Shown one piece after another: positions 13,001-24,141 of a stretch of DNA of 64,000 nt. A program made the position numbers and the translations under genes. The stretch's first letter is position 1; each line of letters begins with the position of its first letter. The stretch is taken from contig NW_013651892.1 of NCBI RefSeq assembly GCF_000499385.1, positions 124,001-188,000 on the forward strand, read 5' to 3'. Below the pieces are notes generated by a model, which was not told the origin of the DNA, searched no databases, and saw only the letters and a program-made list of their open reading frames with translations. This stretch comes from Eimeria necatrix. Its lineage: Eukaryota; Apicomplexa; Conoidasida; Eucoccidiorida; Eimeriidae.

Positions 13001-13609
13001 GCAGGCTGGGCTGCACGGTGGAGCTTCATTGAAGTGCAGTCTCATTGAGCCTTAATTCTCACCATAATACAAAGTGCTCCACACGTGAAGTATTTCATCT
13101 TCAGTGAGATCGCGGTAAGTTTCCAGAAAGCTGCCCACACTCGCCATCCCTGAGTGAAATGACACGTACCCATATCAGCCCTGTTGCATGAACATAGACG
13201 TATATATCAAAGGCCGTACGTGCTTCCCGACAGTACAAACAATGCCAACACCAGTAAAAAGGCATGCATGTCCACTAGCGGCAGCACGCTGTCCTCACTA
13301 CGGCAAAGGTTCGTAACTGTTAGGTTAGCTCAACGATGAACAAAGCCGAGAGTAGGCTTGTGCAACACCAAATGGAATCGAACCTTTGTTACGGACTCGA
13401 GGATTCGAGTCTACCAGCGCGCGCGCCACGCGCAGCATTTTAGCTTTCTTTACGGTCGTTGCATCACTATGAGCGTCAGAGGCCTTCGTCTCTTGGGGTT
13501 GGTGCAAGTTGTCAGCATCTTCTGCGCTGTCCTCGGCTGAGCCAAATCCCTTAGCCTTTGCATACTGCACGAGCATGCCTCGGATGGCAGCATCCAGCTC
13601 GCTCGCCAT
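10049..13609 (-). CDS. RRP1: RRP1/Nop52 ribosomal RNA processing protein
   Basis: Nucleolar Nop52/RRP1 family protein, needed in yeast and animals for processing 27S pre-rRNA and making 60S subunits. Model: complement(join(10049..10440, 10559..11401, 11531..11586, 11812..11888, 12053..12148, 12328..12513, 12706..12944, 13063..13149, 13384..13609)), 733 residues, every intron in phase. The N-terminal 300 residues show the family pattern: RALVDSNPRVRNK, AAWLSDKPLVQ, EWGKIDRHRTNKF, GIALHLADI, FLRCLCFSKDA and RIRSENRKQVFAAH. A long Ser/Gln/Ala-rich linker follows, then the conserved C-terminal KRVLFNLKKNKVV and PPRGILR motifs, and a lysine-rich nuclear signal near the end. Splicing at a strong GTAAGT donor (10558) avoids the TAA at 10521 and restores the conserved tail; an unspliced shorter form is the alternative. 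Start ATG 13609 is the first in-frame ATG after a stop. Confidence 0.9.
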
Positions 13610-14111
13610 CTCCGTCGTTAACCCCGGAAAGGTCACTCAGGTACAACTCTCACTTTCTCAATCACAGCAGACAAACAAACGGACTCTAAGGCAGTAGCAA
13701 CAATCTGAGCGATGCTATGGAAGCACAAGGCTTCACAGGTGGCGATAAACACGAGATGGCAAGAACCAAACCATTGCAGGAGAAAAATGCCACACCCCGG
13801 GACCCTGAAGCACTCTACGGAGAGCGCCCTTTGCCAAATCTTCGTACGAACAGCTTGACACAAACCTTGAGAGCTCGGTGAAGTGAACACTGCTTTAAAT
13901 AAGTCTGCAAACATGATTTTTGGAAGAAGTTTCACCTGGCAGCATATATATCTGATTTTTCTGCAGTATCCAGAGAACGGGGCTGGCTCCTGCCCCACAG
14001 CGTAGGCTGTTCTCTACAGTTCTGGTGAGCACTAGTTGGGCTCATGGAACCCTCCAATTACTCGATTTATCAATCTAATGATCAAGATATAACTTCACAA
14101 ATTCCGCTTAC
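13610..14111. other. Upstream region of RRP1
   Basis: This stretch should hold the RRP1 promoter and 5' untranslated region. A minus-strand open frame (13633..13998) has no recognisable domain. Part of it could be a 3' exon of the weak candidate gene at 14112..14444. No RNA gene or repeat is visible. Confidence 0.4.
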
Positions 14112-14444
14112 CCGTAATAACGGTTGGGGCGGTTCTGCCACTCCCTTCTTGCAGAGGAAGGCTGCACGTGCCTTCTCTTTACACTAGGACACTGGCTACC
14201 AATATTTCTTATCAAAGGTGTTTTTATTTCGAAATAATTACTTTTTAATGCTGCATTGGTGGCAGTATTTCCCTGCAAAATTTTCAAAGAGTTCTGCGCC
14301 ATGAGCGAGCCACGCTGCAGAGGTACTTACCACGGCTGTTTCCGGTCCCTGCTTCCCCGCTCGAGTTAGTTGAAATGGACCCAAATTATGGAAATAAGTG
14401 TAGGACAAGTCCGGAGATGTTGTAGAGCTTGCTACACGGAGCAT
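14112..14444 (-). CDS. Candidate small two- or three-exon gene, function unknown
   Basis: Weak candidate. An ATG at 14444 opens a 38-codon exon that ends at a strong GTAAGT donor (14330). An in-phase second exon, 14112..14314, begins after a CTGCAG acceptor and ends at a GTAAGC donor, encoding a basic, Asn/Arg-rich tail ending near RREWQNRPNRYYG. The second exon could also start at one of two other in-phase acceptors. A third exon would lie below 14112; one possibility starts near 14020. I recognise no family. The support is only two good splice sites in consistent phase, so this could be chance. Confidence 0.3.
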
Positions 14445-15877
14445 TAAGGTTCACGGTAGGGATCCGGAATCAGCGCGCGCACTCTACCTTCCTGCTACTG
14501 TTTGAATCTCCCTCACCAGATGCTACCCCGTAGGCCACGCTGTCGTTTAAATGGAAAAGAAAGGAAGAGCATCACATGATTCTGGTAAATTTGTCGTGGC
14601 TTTGGAGGCATTCTGCGAGAACTTGGTGAAATAGCAGGACTTCTCGGGAACAGAGCCGGGAGTACAAGGTGCTAGGTTGTGCAGTAAGGCTTCACAAGGC
14701 CCTACATGCCACTAGATGCACCTCATGTAGGACCCTAGCGGCTCAGATTGGAAGAAAAGACCTTCCGAGTCCAGTGCCAAGCTTGTCACATTAGAGGAAA
14801 GCAGAAGTAGAGGTAGCAGCCTCTGCGCGAACATGTAGCAAGCGGGAATGACGGATACCTCCTGCCGCACACAATTGATTTAGGTCAAAACTCACTCTGA
14901 AAGAACGCAGGCAGTTTTCTATGCACTTCCCCAGGTCAACGTGCGGGCTGGTGGCCACTGTCGTTTACTTTGCCCTCCGTGGATTGCCACGAAGCCACAA
15001 AATTCCCGGATCTTCTTTAGCCACATGAGGCTATTAAGCCATTCGTATAGTCCCTCTGTAGATTCTGCTTGGCCAGTATCTGCCCATTTTGCACACCTCA
15101 GGCTCGGGGGTTTTTTTATCGTGCCAGTGTCAGGTCCCCCTTTGCCACTGTGCCTACAGCACGAAAGCATTAGAGCGTGCTTTTTTTTAAAAAGCACTGC
15201 TGGTCAACTTTACGTACAGTACTGCCGCTGGGACAGAGAAGTCTAAGGGATGCAATAAACGTAATAGTTACGCTCCCAAGCTAGCCTACAGCCTCAACAA
15301 ACCCCTAAAGCTTTTAAGCTTGCGGGCTACGCAACTATCTGTGAGAGCAACTAGGCCGTGAAAACGCCTCGATGGGCCTTTAGTGCTTATTAAGTAGCTG
15401 GAGACAGCACACTGCAAACAATTAAAGCCTTTCTTCAACGCCAACACCAATAGTTCAGCTCAACCTGATTTTTGAGGCCTTTTGCAACTGTTATGCAAAC
15501 CGATACGTGCTCTTGTGTAGCTGTCGCTCTGCTGCTGCAAAGCACAGGCCCAGCTCCAAGCTCAGGGCCACAGATAGAGCCGCCCACCAGCCACTGCTGG
15601 CCGCACTGTCACAGGCTCCACTATTGCCTCAAATCATGTGGAATTAGGCAACTGCAGGAATTTGCGACCGCAGCACCCCGTGTCATCGGGCTTTACATCG
15701 ACGTAGAACAGGTTAATGTGCAGGGTTTTCCCTCGTAGGGACACTTCACGTACTTGTGACTGGCCTTTATTGTTAAGTGTTTACTGAGGAGTTCGGCGTT
15801 AACAGTAGACTCAGTCTGTTCTGCCTCATCCTTAGAAGCAGAAATCGTGAACATTACCTCCACGTGTACAGGCATGT
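14445..15877. other. Gene-free spacer
   Basis: No gene is supported. A short inverted repeat with arms CCTACATG/CATGTAGG lies at about 14702..14733. Open frames near 14919..15246 on both strands have no domains. The right part should contain the 3' region of the alpha/beta hydrolase gene. Confidence 0.5.
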
Positions 15878-18800
15878 CTATGAGACTTCCTTAGGAGCCA
15901 TATCATAGTTGGTCTCAGTAGGCAACTTATTTGGGGATTGCTGAACCGAAGGTCCACTGCACAAGTGGGCCAAAATACGCTGAATTGTCCATTCGACTGC
16001 ACGGACCCCGAATGAGCTCCAAGCGTCGGACCCGAAGAAGGCATGCACTCCTGCAAAGAAAATCGAAACACACAATTATGCGTTTTATATTGTTTGGGGC
16101 CTTGACTCCATGCGCCTGGTGTGTCGAAGCGCCCTTGCCGGGGGTTGTTTCTCGGGAGCACGATTAGCTGCTTACACGTCACGGGGAAAGAAACTTTAGC
16201 GAAGGTGGGCTGACCTGGAGCGATGAATAAGCTTGTTGGAACCCCGGCTCTCCTAAGCTTCTCATGAAAGAGAACACCAGTTTCGTACTGTATGTCATGG
16301 GTGAAAAGAACTGCATAGCAACAGATAGGCAAATACAATGGCCCCTGGTGATCCATGCTCTTTGATTTCTTTATTTCATGTCTACTGCAACAAACAGGCT
16401 TTGCACCGTGTACGCATTTACGAAAACACTTTGCGCTAAGCTGGGTAGTTTTCAAAGGAAAAGGAATGCAGGAGTGCGCAAACATATTCAACATGCAAAT
16501 ATAATGCCTAAAACAAATGTAAGGAGAATCGGACTCAAGCTTGTAGGTGGAAACTGAGAAAGAATCTTCACAGGAATCGCGAACGGGATCTGTCGCCAGT
16601 CCCACACCGGGCCCAGCGTTTGCGTGTGCTGCAGGAAACAGTCAAAATGCAACGGCAACGTCCCGCTAGTCCTTCAATGGTAATCATTTAATCATATCAA
16701 CTGAGGGGTTCCCCTTACACAAGTTTTCGCTTGTTCGCTCTTGCGTGCCGTTTTGACCTAGATTCATCTGACGTATCCATTGAGGGCCTTACCGCAAATG
16801 CAAACCAAATATCATTTCTTAGTGTGTTTTTGTCGCCATACCTACGGGCAGCAAGCAGGCAACACTCTTCACAGGTTTAACCAACTACAGAGCTAGTCCG
16901 ACGTAGTCTCCGACACACTTTTCTGCAAGTCGATAATCTTAGCATTGCTTGTTGGGTTCACTCTGCAATGCAGGGGCCCCTGGTTACAAGCCCCTTGGTA
17001 GCAGAGCAACGCTGTTCTGCACCAACACGCTGATACACTCGCAGAGCCACACTTGATGGAGTACTGTCGCAGTTGCCGGGGCTTACAGCAAATGACTTCT
17101 AGTTGGGCATCCTCGGCAAAGCGATGGATATACAAGAGCCGCATGGCGGACGCTGCGCACCCACGGGTATCTCTGGGGAAGCCTCAATGCCTCCGCTAAT
17201 ACGGATGCCACCAAAGCGCCACCGGCACTGTCTCCAATAAGAGCTAGCCTGCAACAAAATGATGTAGGAAAAATGTCTTAAGAGACGAGGCTTACGACCT
17301 CGAAACTGCGACGTCAACATGCACACAGGATACCACTTAATTATACCACCGTGAATTTGCAAAATTCTAACGAACACAGCAATATTTTCCAGCAGGCGCA
17401 CTTGCTGCTGTCGATGCCGAGCTCTTCTGCATGCTGAACAACAAAGTTAATGGCGTTAAGGCAGTCTTCCATGGGAATTGGAAATTTGTGTTCTGGCGAA
17501 AGTCTGTAGCAAAGCATTACCACCTGATGGACAACTCATTCCGCATCATAATGCGTTATACTCTCCAAAGTAGGAACAAAAGCTGTCTCATGCAACGCGC
17601 TGTACCCAAGTGGGGTACAGCCAAAAGGCGATATTATGACTGGAAGCAGCTTTTATAGTCTCCAGCTTCCAGAACGCGGCTACTTATGCTTTATGGGCTG
17701 CTACTTCATAAACAGATGGTCAGCTACGAAAATTAAACACAGGCTGTCTTTCTTGCAAGAACTAGACTGTGCTTAAGACGAATCTTCACCTGTAGTCAAT
17801 CGAGACAACCACTCCGTTAGCGGCTCCAATGAGGTTCGTCATTCGTCGCACAAGTTTGTCATAAGCTGCTGTTGAAAGGGCCACCAGACCGCCACCATGC
17901 AGGAATATGAGTACGGGCCGTAAATGCTTCTGCGCAATTCCGTAAGCAGACCAGACAAAGAATAAAGAAAACTCATGTCTTTCATGTCTGTTGACCAGTG
18001 TATAGAAAGCCTTCCAAATTGCTGATTTTGGATACGTGAGATGTTTCTTCGGCTCCAAAATCAGGCTTCAGTGTTCTGGCTCCAAACTCTATGGCTCGTT
18101 TACGGGTCTACAAGCAGCCGAAAAGCCTGAGTTTCGGCATTTGGCTGAACTCTGCAGCTTGTATAAGCAGCGACGCACATGGACTTCCGCGTGGTGAACG
18201 CTCTTTTCTGCGTTCACGAAGTGGAGAGATTCAACATGGATCCTATAGGCAGTAGTCCCGCTAATCCGTCTAGCCGCACTACTTCTGCGGAGAAGCTCTT
18301 CATGGCCCTCTTTGCAAACATCTGGAACACTACGGGGAGACTGCAGGTCTGGCGCCTCAGAGCACGTTATTGGCACATACAAGTGCACGGTAATCGTGTC
18401 CACATGCTTGCCATAAGTCGGTTTTTCCAGCTGAGCAGCGTCTGTTGTGTCTAAAGGGTGCGGTGGCATTAGCTGACTTGGAACACCTTGGGGCAACGAT
18501 TGAGGCCTTCTGATGATGACAGACTCAGGGTCTGTAGGAGCTTGCAGTTGGCGCTTGGTGTACACTTCGTCATATGCAAGGGCATCGGGGGGATTTCGAG
18601 GAGCCACTGCCCAGTCTTCGGTTCCATTTTCGTCAGCATAGGACGTGTAAGACGCTTGAAGAGCCCATGAGACGCGAAAAGCAATAGGCTGAGACTCGCG
18701 CATCATGAAATCGCCCATGGCTCTGCACGTAGCGCAGTGACGAAAGCGTGTGGTTTCAGGACAGTAAAATGCCTTTGGGACGGGTACCGTGGGCCCCTAC

Positions 18801-19388
18801 TTACAGACATACTCTTAGCGAAAATTCATGCCCAGGGATTAAGTGCTGTCACCAATAAGGGCAGGTTGGGACACACTTCGTACTCAGTTCCTTTAATATT
18901 TTCGCCCTTACAGGTCTGAACGCTCACGGAAGTGAGCAATATTGTGCAGATGATAAAGGTACTGGGGACGAGACATGAAATTCGCCATGAGAGTGTACAT
19001 GTTCTCCACGGCGGAGAGATCACCAAAGCACGCATGCTGCGTGGATTAACATCGCATCTATTCATTCAAGAGTTCACCCAACTGGACAAATTGAAGCTGC
19101 GTAGCAGGTATGCAGCTTCGGAAGCACACCTGAGCCTTACCAGGATCATGGAAGGCCTGGTACATCATATAGTTAGGCCCTGAAATGCTATTTCGGCTGT
19201 AGAAGCTTTGTTTGTTTTGGTGGGCTACTGCTTGTGGGTCCATACACCTTAGACAGTGGCTGAAACAATGCTACACTGGATTGGTAAGAGTGGAAACGAT
19301 AGCGCAAATATTCTGGGCTTACTCGCCAAGCAAGAGCCGCCATTAGTGCCAGGCAGCACACAGCGGCGGCTATGAGTTTTGCTGCCAT
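15878..19388 (-). CDS. Alpha/beta hydrolase of the hormone-sensitive lipase type
   Basis: Esterase/lipase of the alpha/beta hydrolase-3 family. Confident exons: complement 19323..19388, 18912..19036, 18104..18722, 17790..17929, 17402..17503, 17087..17248, 16215..16287, 15878..16050. Two short exons, 16919..16962 and 16585..16628, are tentative; with them the frame closes at about 515 residues. The first exon encodes a hydrophobic N-terminal segment typical of a membrane anchor. Catalytic signatures are in order: oxyanion-hole LIFLHGGG (exon at 17790), YRLSPEHKFPIPMED (17402), nucleophile GDSAGG (17087), and the His region PGVHAFF at the last junction. The acid Asp should lie in the tentative exon, where LATDP is read. 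An insert of roughly 200 residues precedes the catalytic core. ATG 19388 is the first in-frame ATG. The physiological substrate is unknown. Confidence 0.85.
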
Positions 19389-21698
19389 GGCGATGAAAGT
19401 GTGCAAAATGCCGACGTGGAGACGCGGAATGCACGCAGAAAGAGCGAATAGTCTCCAAAGAGACCTCCTGGCTTCTCCTTAAAAATAAATCGTGATCCTG
19501 GGGAACCAAACGCTTCACAATGAATATGAGGGAAAGTCTCTGGGATTTCAAAGCATACGATTATTGAGGGTCCCGCCCTCTGCCATGCTTCAACCCGTCG
19601 AGCCCTAGCACGCCAAAAAACTAATTCCAGCCACTTTTCAATTATCCCCGGACAGTTTCCAGATCTTCTGGCGGCTGTGCTCAAGCAGTGTGCAACTTTG
19701 TCCAGGTGACCCTGAGTTGGGGCTTGCTCTTGTGAGCTGGTGAAGGGATGTAAACAAAAACATGTTTTTCAATTGAAAGCATACATAGTTTTCCATTCAG
19801 CTAATTTTCATATTGGGCTGGAACTACTACTGCAACCTAGACGCGAGTATTAATGTGAGAAGTACCGTGGTTTACTCTGGGACTACTCAGCCCAAGAGCA
19901 AACAAATAACCACTGAAGACATAATTTTTTTCAGTGACTGAACCCAAAGTGTTTTTCTAATTGAGGAATTAGACGAAGGTGCCCCCACTTCGGATCACGC
20001 AAGGGAATGATGCCAGAGTACTAACGAGCTGAAAAGAACACATACCGTACGTTCTAGGCTCTGCGAGGACTCCACCACAAGCACTGCACACTTAGCATCA
20101 AAGACTGAATCATTTTTCTCAGAGCTGCCTAACTCAACTCTGTGCAAGGGACGGGGCCGATAACCTGTGGTGGCTCAGTGCCAACGCTCCAAATGCGAAG
20201 TGACCTCCCTTCACCCCTGTCAATCGCCTGCGGCTCTTCCCGATAGGCGGTCCTGTGTAGAAACTAACTATCCTTCATGTTATTTTTTCCTGGCACTTTG
20301 GACTTGGTAATTTCCTGTTTAATGTCGAAGGGAGGGTCTATGCATTGTTTGCTGAGCTCCCAGACTCCAACACGGTCAGTTGATATAGCCTCAACACTTC
20401 GCGATTTGACATTCCATCTTCTTACCATGAGTAGCAAGCTTTAGACCCCCACTTCAGGTAGGAGCTACACTTGAAGTCCAGAAGGAAACGATTGAAGACT
20501 GTTTGCTGCACTGTTACTCTTGCTGCACCTTTTAGTTATTTGCGCCGCAGTGGGCTTTTTACGGATCATCTCAGCTAAACCAGGGTGAATGCTGCTCAAG
20601 AATAAACCAGAAACACACTCTAATGCTCTATTCCAAATTCTGTGGAGGGCTCAAACCAACACTTCGAAAATGGTGTAACTGGCTTGGCGTATACGTCTAG
20701 AGTGCTCCCTTAAAGGGAAAAATGCCACTCTCTCCTTTCTATCCCTTTAAAGAGATCCACGATGCTGTCTGCGTAAGTATACCACCTCCCTCATATTTTA
20801 CACATTCAATCCGTGTCATCGGGGAAGTGCCGTGTCTTCTTCCTTAGGAGGGAAGGGCCGCAAATGCATGACTTCTAACAAACCGAACTGGCTTATCGGC
20901 AAAAGCCCGTTCTTATCTCAGCTGGGAGTGCGAAGAAATGCCCAAAACATTTTAAAATATCTTCTCGTCCTTTCAGCTTGTTCTTCCGCTCATAGTTATC
21001 AGGATCCCCCCTACGTTTAAGTGAAATCTGATATGATTGCATTCGATGGCTTAACTTATGCATGCGGTAAATCTTTCAGCTGGGGAATTTTCTCTTGCTT
21101 TTCAATGGGAGGAGGGTCTTGGGCAGAAAATGCGCCACGTTCCGCCCATCTGGTGTGGCCTTATGAATACCAGGATAGAATACTAAAGTGGGTTTTGTTG
21201 CTTGCGCATTTCGGGGGGCAGTCAAGAGGACTTGTGATAAAGTAGAATCTAGGCTGTTTCTTTGATTTAGCTCTGGAAACGGGACAAATGCTATTCGCCG
21301 TACGTAACTTTGCCTACTACAGTCGTGTGAATACAAGCCCGTGACTCACTTGGGCAAAAGGAGAAAAATTCTGGTTGTGCGGTGGCGGAATGAGATAGAG
21401 CAATCAAACTTGAACGCGAAATTTCATTTCATGTGACTAGAGAGAAGCATTTGGAGCTGCTTATTAAAAATAAAGCGTGCAAATGAGTCCGCGAGATTGG
21501 AGCATTCCCGCACTTTTGCTCAACTCAGCAAAAGTGTACTTATATTGGCATAAGGCTGAAACGGTTCAGATTTGAAGAAATACTTCTTACTTCACAAAGA
21601 TTTAGCGGAAGCACTATTTGGGGTTGCTTCGTTCAGCCACAGCGGGCTGCACGAAAAGCTGATTCACACCGCTGAATGCACTGCGAGCTACTGGATCT
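19389..21698. other. Gene-free spacer (about 2.3 kb)
   Basis: I see no supported gene. The right-hand part is AT-richer. A pair of inverted CTTAAAGGG/CCCTTTAAAG arms lies at about 20710..20755. Open frames at 20832..21245 (plus) have no domains. The left end should hold the promoter of the alpha/beta hydrolase gene. Confidence 0.55.
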
Positions 21699-22058
21699 TC
21701 ATCCATCATATGGCGCCTCATTAACACGGGAGTAAGGAGGTTCGTCCAGGAGCACTAATAAGCAGTAGGACGCAAGGAAAAATGAAGCACAGATAACCGG
21801 TCTGTTGTAGTCTTCCGGGCGAATTAAATGAACATTAAAGCCGTAATTTGAGGAACAGCCCTTAGCTCCACAGCCAGGAACTGCCTCATAAACGAAAGTG
21901 ATTCGTCCATTCTTTTCCCGCTTCATGCGCATATCTATGTGGCAGTCAATACCGAGCATAGCAGCTGATGTGGAAGCTCCGTGTCCGCTTCGTATTTCGG
22001 AAAGTGTTTCGAAAAGTGTTTCAGTCGCCACGAGCCACACCACACGATACCAGCCCAC
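21699..22058 (-). CDS. Exon-like ORF of unknown gene, possible membrane protein
   Basis: An open frame of about 119 codons whose composition looks coding: a charged stretch near RMKREKNGR, cysteines in PGCGAKGCSS, and a C-terminal hydrophobic helix around ASFFLASYCLLVLL. The first codon of the frame is GTG, not ATG, and an acceptor-like AG lies just upstream at about 22065. This is therefore more likely the last exon of a spliced minus-strand gene whose 5' exons I could not find. It could also be a decayed gene or chance. I do not recognise the family. Confidence 0.33.
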   Translation of the reverse strand: MGWYRVVWLVATETLFETLSEIRSGHGASTSAAMLGIDCHIDMRMKREKNGRITFVYEAVPGCGAKGCSSNYGFNVHLIRPEDYNRPVICASFFLASYCLLVLLDEPPYSRVNEAPYDG

Positions 22059-24141
22059 CTCTTCCTACCCTTTGCTTGTATAAGCTAGCTTGCTAACTTG
22101 CTAGCTATGGATACGATGGCATCTAATCATACATGTGACTAGGTACTGGCTGGTCCCAGGTAAGTCTATGAACCAAGTAATGCCCTACAATGGGAATATG
22201 TTTATTGAAAAAGAGGTACTTGCTTCACGTTGCCTGACCAGAAGCTAATCCTCGACATACGCCATCGGCCATCTTCTTCAGCAGAGCAGCTCTGCTCTGC
22301 AGGCTGAGAGGAAACAGCTCTTCCGGGGAGTGCGCTGCAGCACACCTGTGAAGCCGCTGGAAAAGCTAGGAGGTAGCTGAGCCTTGCAGACAGAAGAAAC
22401 GGGAAACTATCTCTGCTCCACTTCAGTATTCGTTCAGCTCCAGTTCTGACTGTTTCTGTACCTGCCCCTGTGACAATCTTCGACAGGTAGAAAGTAAAGA
22501 GTGACTACAATAGTAACAAGCATAGAAGGGACACATTTGTGGAGCTCCAGAGAACCTTCCATCTCCACCAGCTGCAAACGCCTGGTGGGGCTTTTCTCTC
22601 CATGCTTTAACCTCTGTCAAAGCTCGAGCCTTCCAAAAAAAAGTGTTCAACAGTTGAACACCCTCACTGCACTTCGCCGTGACGCACAGGCGCTCTTAAC
22701 GCAAGTTAACACCAGATCCCTACTAAGTTAACACCTGACCCATGCCACTGCAGCTGTCGGCTTTTTCAGGTGAACAACATCAATGGAAGGAGCCTGAATA
22801 GGGCCCACAACAGTGGCACTCGCTGTCTGATGGCCTCCCAGTCTACTCAGCTACATACCGCAGTGCAAATCTCCATGCGTTTCCCCCCGCTTCCCTCTTA
22901 GTAAAACTATGAATGTTATGAGCAGTACCTACACCTACATTTTCTGCAGAAAAAATGGTTGCGCAGATGCGCCAATAACAAATAGAGGCGTCTGAGGAGA
23001 ATGACCACCTCTCATTGCACGGCGAGGGAGCCACCATCTCAAATTCCCATGCACACAGCACACTTTCGTAGTATGGCTAACCAGATGCCTCTACCTGGTG
23101 CCGCATAGGGCACTTCTATGCTTCAGACGCTTCAGACAAACCGCAGAGGGGGAGCAGTGCACTGAATGCGATGACGAGATTGTCCTAGGCACTGGACAAC
23201 AACTGTTTTGCGGAATGAGTGTCTTCTAGTTGACCAACCTGGTATACAATAAACAAAATAAACAAAAAATAGAAGAAAAAATATTTGAGCTGATGGAGCT
23301 CAAAAAGCCTTACAGCTCCCTATGCAACTTCCGAGTCTCAGGGGTGAGCGGCTTGTCCCGCATGCCATACCATAATGGGCCTGTAGCTTTCTAACGTACA
23401 CAAATGCCAACCGCCCCATATTTCATTTTGATGATTCTTCAGCTGGCTGGCGGGCTTCATACATTTGCAAGTATCCCTATCTTCCACTGGGTTTTCTTGA
23501 CCTTTCCTTGGTGAGGGCTTGTAACTACTACACACGCGCCAAGGACTACTAAAATGACAGCCTGGCCTTCCAGAACTATATATTTACCTTATGTCCAAGC
23601 AGCAGTCACGCGTTAGCCTTTCACGGGCAGCCCCCTTCATCCCGTGGCTTTGTTTACTCCACTCTTCTTCTCCTTACCAACGCCTCTAACCGACCTTCAC
23701 TTGTCGCCGTCTTCTCGCTCACGATACATTGTCGAAGTCTCCTGCTCTCTCTTCTTTACCAGCTCATACGGGACAGTGGCCCGTGCTACGCTGAGTTGAG
23801 GCACGCCCCCTACATTAGCTCGCCTTGCGAAAGCTTGCGTAGACCCGACAGGAAATACCCTAATTGAGCAAAATCACCCTGGCTTACACGCTACCCAGTG
23901 GAAAGCGTGTAAGCCAAGGCGATGCTGCTCAATTCAACCCTACAGGGCCCTGTCTGACACGTTTAGGGAGTTTATCCTGGTGCCCAAAGTCCTGTGTCGG
24001 GGAGGCTCCCAACTCAAGGTGGACTTTGTTCGACGGAAAATGCATCGAACTGTTTCCTGGCTGCTCCCCTTCGGTGCCTGATAGGTATCAGGGCCCCAGT
24101 GTATAGGCCACTCAGCAGCAGCACCGTCAAGGGTGACGGAG
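22059..24141. other. Spacer upstream of VPS13
   Basis: This spacer contains the presumed VPS13 promoter. Minus-strand frames at 22423..22650 and 22843..23061 and one at 23338..23535 look possible as exons, but I find no domain or consistent splice chain. The palindrome AGCTAGC...GCTAGCT at about 22084..22107 and the large hairpin at 23862..23934 are the only structures noted. Confidence 0.5.
23862..23934. repeat. Imperfect inverted repeat (31 nt arms, 11 nt loop)
   Basis: Left arm 23862..23892 and right arm 23904..23934 are inverted copies that match at 27 of 31 positions, with AATTGAGCA at the outer ends and GGCTTACACGCT next to the loop. As DNA or RNA it would form a long hairpin about 210 bp upstream of the VPS13 start codon. 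It could be a small foldback transposon remnant or a 5' untranslated element. Confidence 0.8.

Noticed and set aside
13376..13390. GGTTCGATTCC at the end of RRP1 exon 1 on the minus strand, like a tRNA T loop
   Set aside because: Flanking bases cannot form the T stem, and the sequence is explained by the coding end RVRNK plus the splice donor.
19141..19192. Extra exon (reading GPNYMMYQAFHDPG) between the first two hydrolase exons
   Set aside because: It enters and leaves in phase 1, while the neighbouring exons both join in phase 0, so it cannot be inserted without breaking the frame.
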